Shown piece by piece: positions 62,441 to 64,000 of a stretch of DNA of 64,000 bases. The DNA is taken from positions 2,232,001 to 2,296,000 of the forward strand of contig NZ_AP024269.1 of assembly GCF_016629525.1 (NCBI RefSeq), written 5' to 3'. Source of the stretch: Kaistia sp. 32K. GTDB taxonomy: Bacteria > Pseudomonadota > Alphaproteobacteria > Rhizobiales > Kaistiaceae. The position numbers and the translations under genes are program-made. How positions within the stretch are numbered: the first letter of the stretch is position 1; each line of letters begins with the position of its first letter. The notes under the pieces are model-generated. The model was not told the DNA's origin. It ran no database searches and saw only the letters and a list, made by a program, of their open reading frames with translations.

Positions 62441-63705
62441 GACGAGAAGGGAACCGTCGCTGCCGCGGGCCGAACCTCATCGGTCCGTGTCCGGGCGAGA
62501 AGAAGCGCTGGCAGCAGGAACAGCCCGATATGGATCCAGTTGGAATAGGGCCATTGAGTGTGATGCGTGATGGCGTGCATCGACGGCGACAGCGACAGGG
62601 CATAGACGATCTGGCAGGCGGTGCTGCCGCGCATCGCGGCGTCATAGAGGCGCCGCATCAGATAGGCGAGCAGGACGAACTTCAACGCGCCCAGATAGGA
62701 AAACGACGCGAACGCGTCGGTCAGCCCCGTCTCCGTCGTGCCGGGATGCGGCGCATAATCCCGCGCGATCTGGCCATCGAGCGAAACCATCAGGCTCTCC
62801 TTGAAGTGCGTTCCAAGGAGCTGCGCCGGCACATAGTTGAACGCGGTCGCGTTCCAGTGGCTGAGGCCAAAATCGTATGCCTCCGTCGTACGCACAGTCT
62901 CCATCCGGTTGATGGCGTTGCGGACTTCCTCGCCGCCATAGGCGAGCAGATGCTCGAAATTGGCGGCGACATCGATCTTGAGCAGCGCCGACCAGGGCGA
63001 GGGATCGCGCGCGGTCGTGACCGAGCGATAGTCGCCGGTGCTGGTCAGGGCGAGCGCCGCGCCGAGCACGAACAGAATGGAGAGCAGGCGAGGCGCCGCG
63101 AGCCGACGCTGGAACCAGAGGGCGAGGGCGATCAGAAAGACGAAATCGGCGGCCTCGCTGCGCCGGCCGTGGACGAGAATGCGATCCGCATAGACCACCA
63201 GGTCGAAGGCCACAACTCCGAGCCCCGGCAGGCTGGGCCGACGGGCGAAGCAGATCAGCGCGATCGCGAAGCCATAGGGCATCAATCGCGCGAAGAAGAT
63301 GTAGACGACCGGCAGGCCCGTATAGATCGAGAACTTGATATCATAAGGCAAGTTATTGATCTTCATATAGAAATACGCGCCGATCAACGATAGTCCCGCC
63401 GCGACGGCGAGTAGCTTGTGCTCGTCGAAGCACCAGGGCCGCCTTGTCGAGGCCGAGGGCCGCGGCAGGTGCCAGCCGAGAACGCAGCCGAGCAGGCAGA
63501 GAGTGGCGAAGGCCGCCGTTCGCGCCACGGCGCCCTCGGCAAAGAACGGATCCTCGGCGAACGCGGGCAGCTGCGGCGCGATGAAGCCGAGAAAGGTCGC
63601 CGCCGCCAGGAACGGATATTGATACGCGCCCTCGGGCCGGCGAAGGCTCACGACGATCACCCCGGCGGATGTGAGAACCAGGATCCAGATCAGCGCCATC
63701 GCCAT
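62437..63705 (-). CDS. Polymerase-like (Wzy/O-antigen polymerase-type) membrane protein
   Basis: 422-residue protein with about ten or more hydrophobic helices and a larger periplasmic loop between the last helices (about residues 230-330). The sequence TETGLTDAFASFSYLGALKF resembles the G-x-x-G...FG pattern of oligosaccharide repeat-unit polymerases; overall identity to known Wzy proteins is expected to be low. The ATG at complement 63705 has GAGGAGG upstream; a longer in-frame extension is not supported. Context among glycosyltransferases and a co-polymerase makes repeat-unit polymerisation the most likely role. Confidence 0.7.
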   Translation of the reverse strand: MAMALIWILVLTSAGVIVVSLRRPEGAYQYPFLAAATFLGFIAPQLPAFAEDPFFAEGAVARTAAFATLCLLGCVLGWHLPRPSASTRRPWCFDEHKLLAVAAGLSLIGAYFYMKINNLPYDIKFSIYTGLPVVYIFFARLMPYGFAIALICFARRPSLPGLGVVAFDLVVYADRILVHGRRSEAADFVFLIALALWFQRRLAAPRLLSILFVLGAALALTSTGDYRSVTTARDPSPWSALLKIDVAANFEHLLAYGGEEVRNAINRMETVRTTEAYDFGLSHWNATAFNYVPAQLLGTHFKESLMVSLDGQIARDYAPHPGTTETGLTDAFASFSYLGALKFVLLAYLMRRLYDAAMRGSTACQIVYALSLSPSMHAITHHTQWPYSNWIHIGLFLLPALLLARTRTDEVRPAAATVPFSS

Positions 63706-63724
63706 TGTGTGCCTCCTCGGCTCA

Positions 63725-64000
63725 TCAGGCAGGCTCCGCCGTCTGGTCGCGGATCCGGACTCGTTCCCGGATGCCGCGCAGCAGGTTCTTGATCGGAACG
63801 GGAAGATGCGTGCGCAGGCCAGGACGCAGACCCGATGGCAGCTGCCATTCGTCCATCGACAAGGGCCGGGCGACGAGAGGGGGCTCGGCGGAAATTCGAT
63901 CCAGCAGGGCCGCATAGTCCCCCGCCATGCGGGCGACGCCGAAGCGATCCGGAGCCGTGGCAACGCCCCGGCGCGACAGGGTGCGCCAAAGGGCGGGGTG
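63725..64000 (-). CDS. C-terminal fragment of a probable glycosyltransferase, continues beyond the window
   Basis: An open minus-strand frame without start enters from the right edge and ends at 63725. The last 91 residues read ...LWRTLSRRGVATAPDRFGV followed by ARMAGDYAALLDRI, which resembles the end of GT4 glycosyltransferases (small helix that swings back to the first domain). The stop is 20 nt before the polymerase-like gene start, so it is the upstream member of the same minus-strand operon. The identity is tentative because the catalytic part is outside. Confidence 0.6.
   Translation of the reverse strand, partial: HPALWRTLSRRGVATAPDRFGVARMAGDYAALLDRISAEPPLVARPLSMDEWQLPSGLRPGLRTHLPVPIKNLLRGIRERVRIRDQTAEPA

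Overview
The window is a high-GC chromosomal segment from an alphaproteobacterium, most likely a member of Hyphomicrobiales (Rhizobiales). The evidence is a combination of features typical of that group: aerobic cobalamin genes of the cobN type, a PopZ-family protein downstream of pcm and tolC, a fused ispDF, a pyruvate dehydrogenase E1 beta subunit with its own lipoyl domain, the block dusB-ntrB-ntrC-ntrY-ntrX-dat-hfq-hflX-mazG, and ExoP/ExoF-like polysaccharide export genes. The genus cannot be fixed from the sequence alone. Nearly all apparent long antisense reading frames are high-GC shadows of real genes.

Layout. 1-3.3 kb: a tripartite tricarboxylate-type transporter (tctC, tctB, tctA). 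3.4-19.4 kb: a large vitamin B12 region. A classical cobalamin riboswitch precedes a tightly packed operon, cbtB-cbtA-cobP-cobW-cobN-cobO-cobQ (cobalt import, cobalt insertion, adenosylation, side-chain amidation, nucleotide-loop assembly). Then come cobD on the other strand, and a divergent pair consisting of a periplasmic B12-binding protein and the outer-membrane receptor btuB followed by btuC-btuD, and finally cobC. So de novo synthesis, cobalt uptake and B12 salvage are together; the early corrin-ring genes and cobS/cobT are not in the window. 19.5-29.2 kb: a DUF4239-type membrane protein, tRNA-Cys, pcm, tolC, popZ, valS and a DEAD-box RNA helicase, with a repeat-rich intergenic island between the last two.

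29.5-38.2 kb: ftsB-like gene, the pyruvate dehydrogenase operon (pdhA, pdhB, DUF5076, pdhC, lpdA), a GIY-YIG protein, two tandem GlsB/YeaQ-like membrane proteins, lipoate synthase lipA (which makes the cofactor used by the PDH complex) and a COQ10/RatA-like START protein. 38.2-40.8 kb, minus strand: bestrophin-like channel, CinA-type amidase, ispDF. 40.9-52.1 kb: dusB, the two nitrogen two-component systems ntrBC and ntrYX, a D-amino-acid transaminase, hfq, hflX and mazG. 52.2-54 kb: a cold-shock protein gene with a long leader, two small conserved genes and a thermonuclease-like protein. 54.1-64 kb: an exopolysaccharide locus, with an atypical LuxR-type regulator, a Wzz/BY-kinase-like protein, an ExoF-like export protein, two glycosyltransferases on the plus strand, and a third glycosyltransferase, a polymerase-like membrane protein and the end of a further probable glycosyltransferase on the minus strand. 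The locus continues beyond the right edge.

The most unusual observations are two different inverted-repeat elements lying in frame inside cobN, related palindromes in intergenic regions, a btuB leader that lacks the B12 box yet can pair away its ribosome-binding site, a tyrosine-free tail on the predicted BY-kinase, and an AT-rich, dyad-rich control region in front of the exopolysaccharide regulator.
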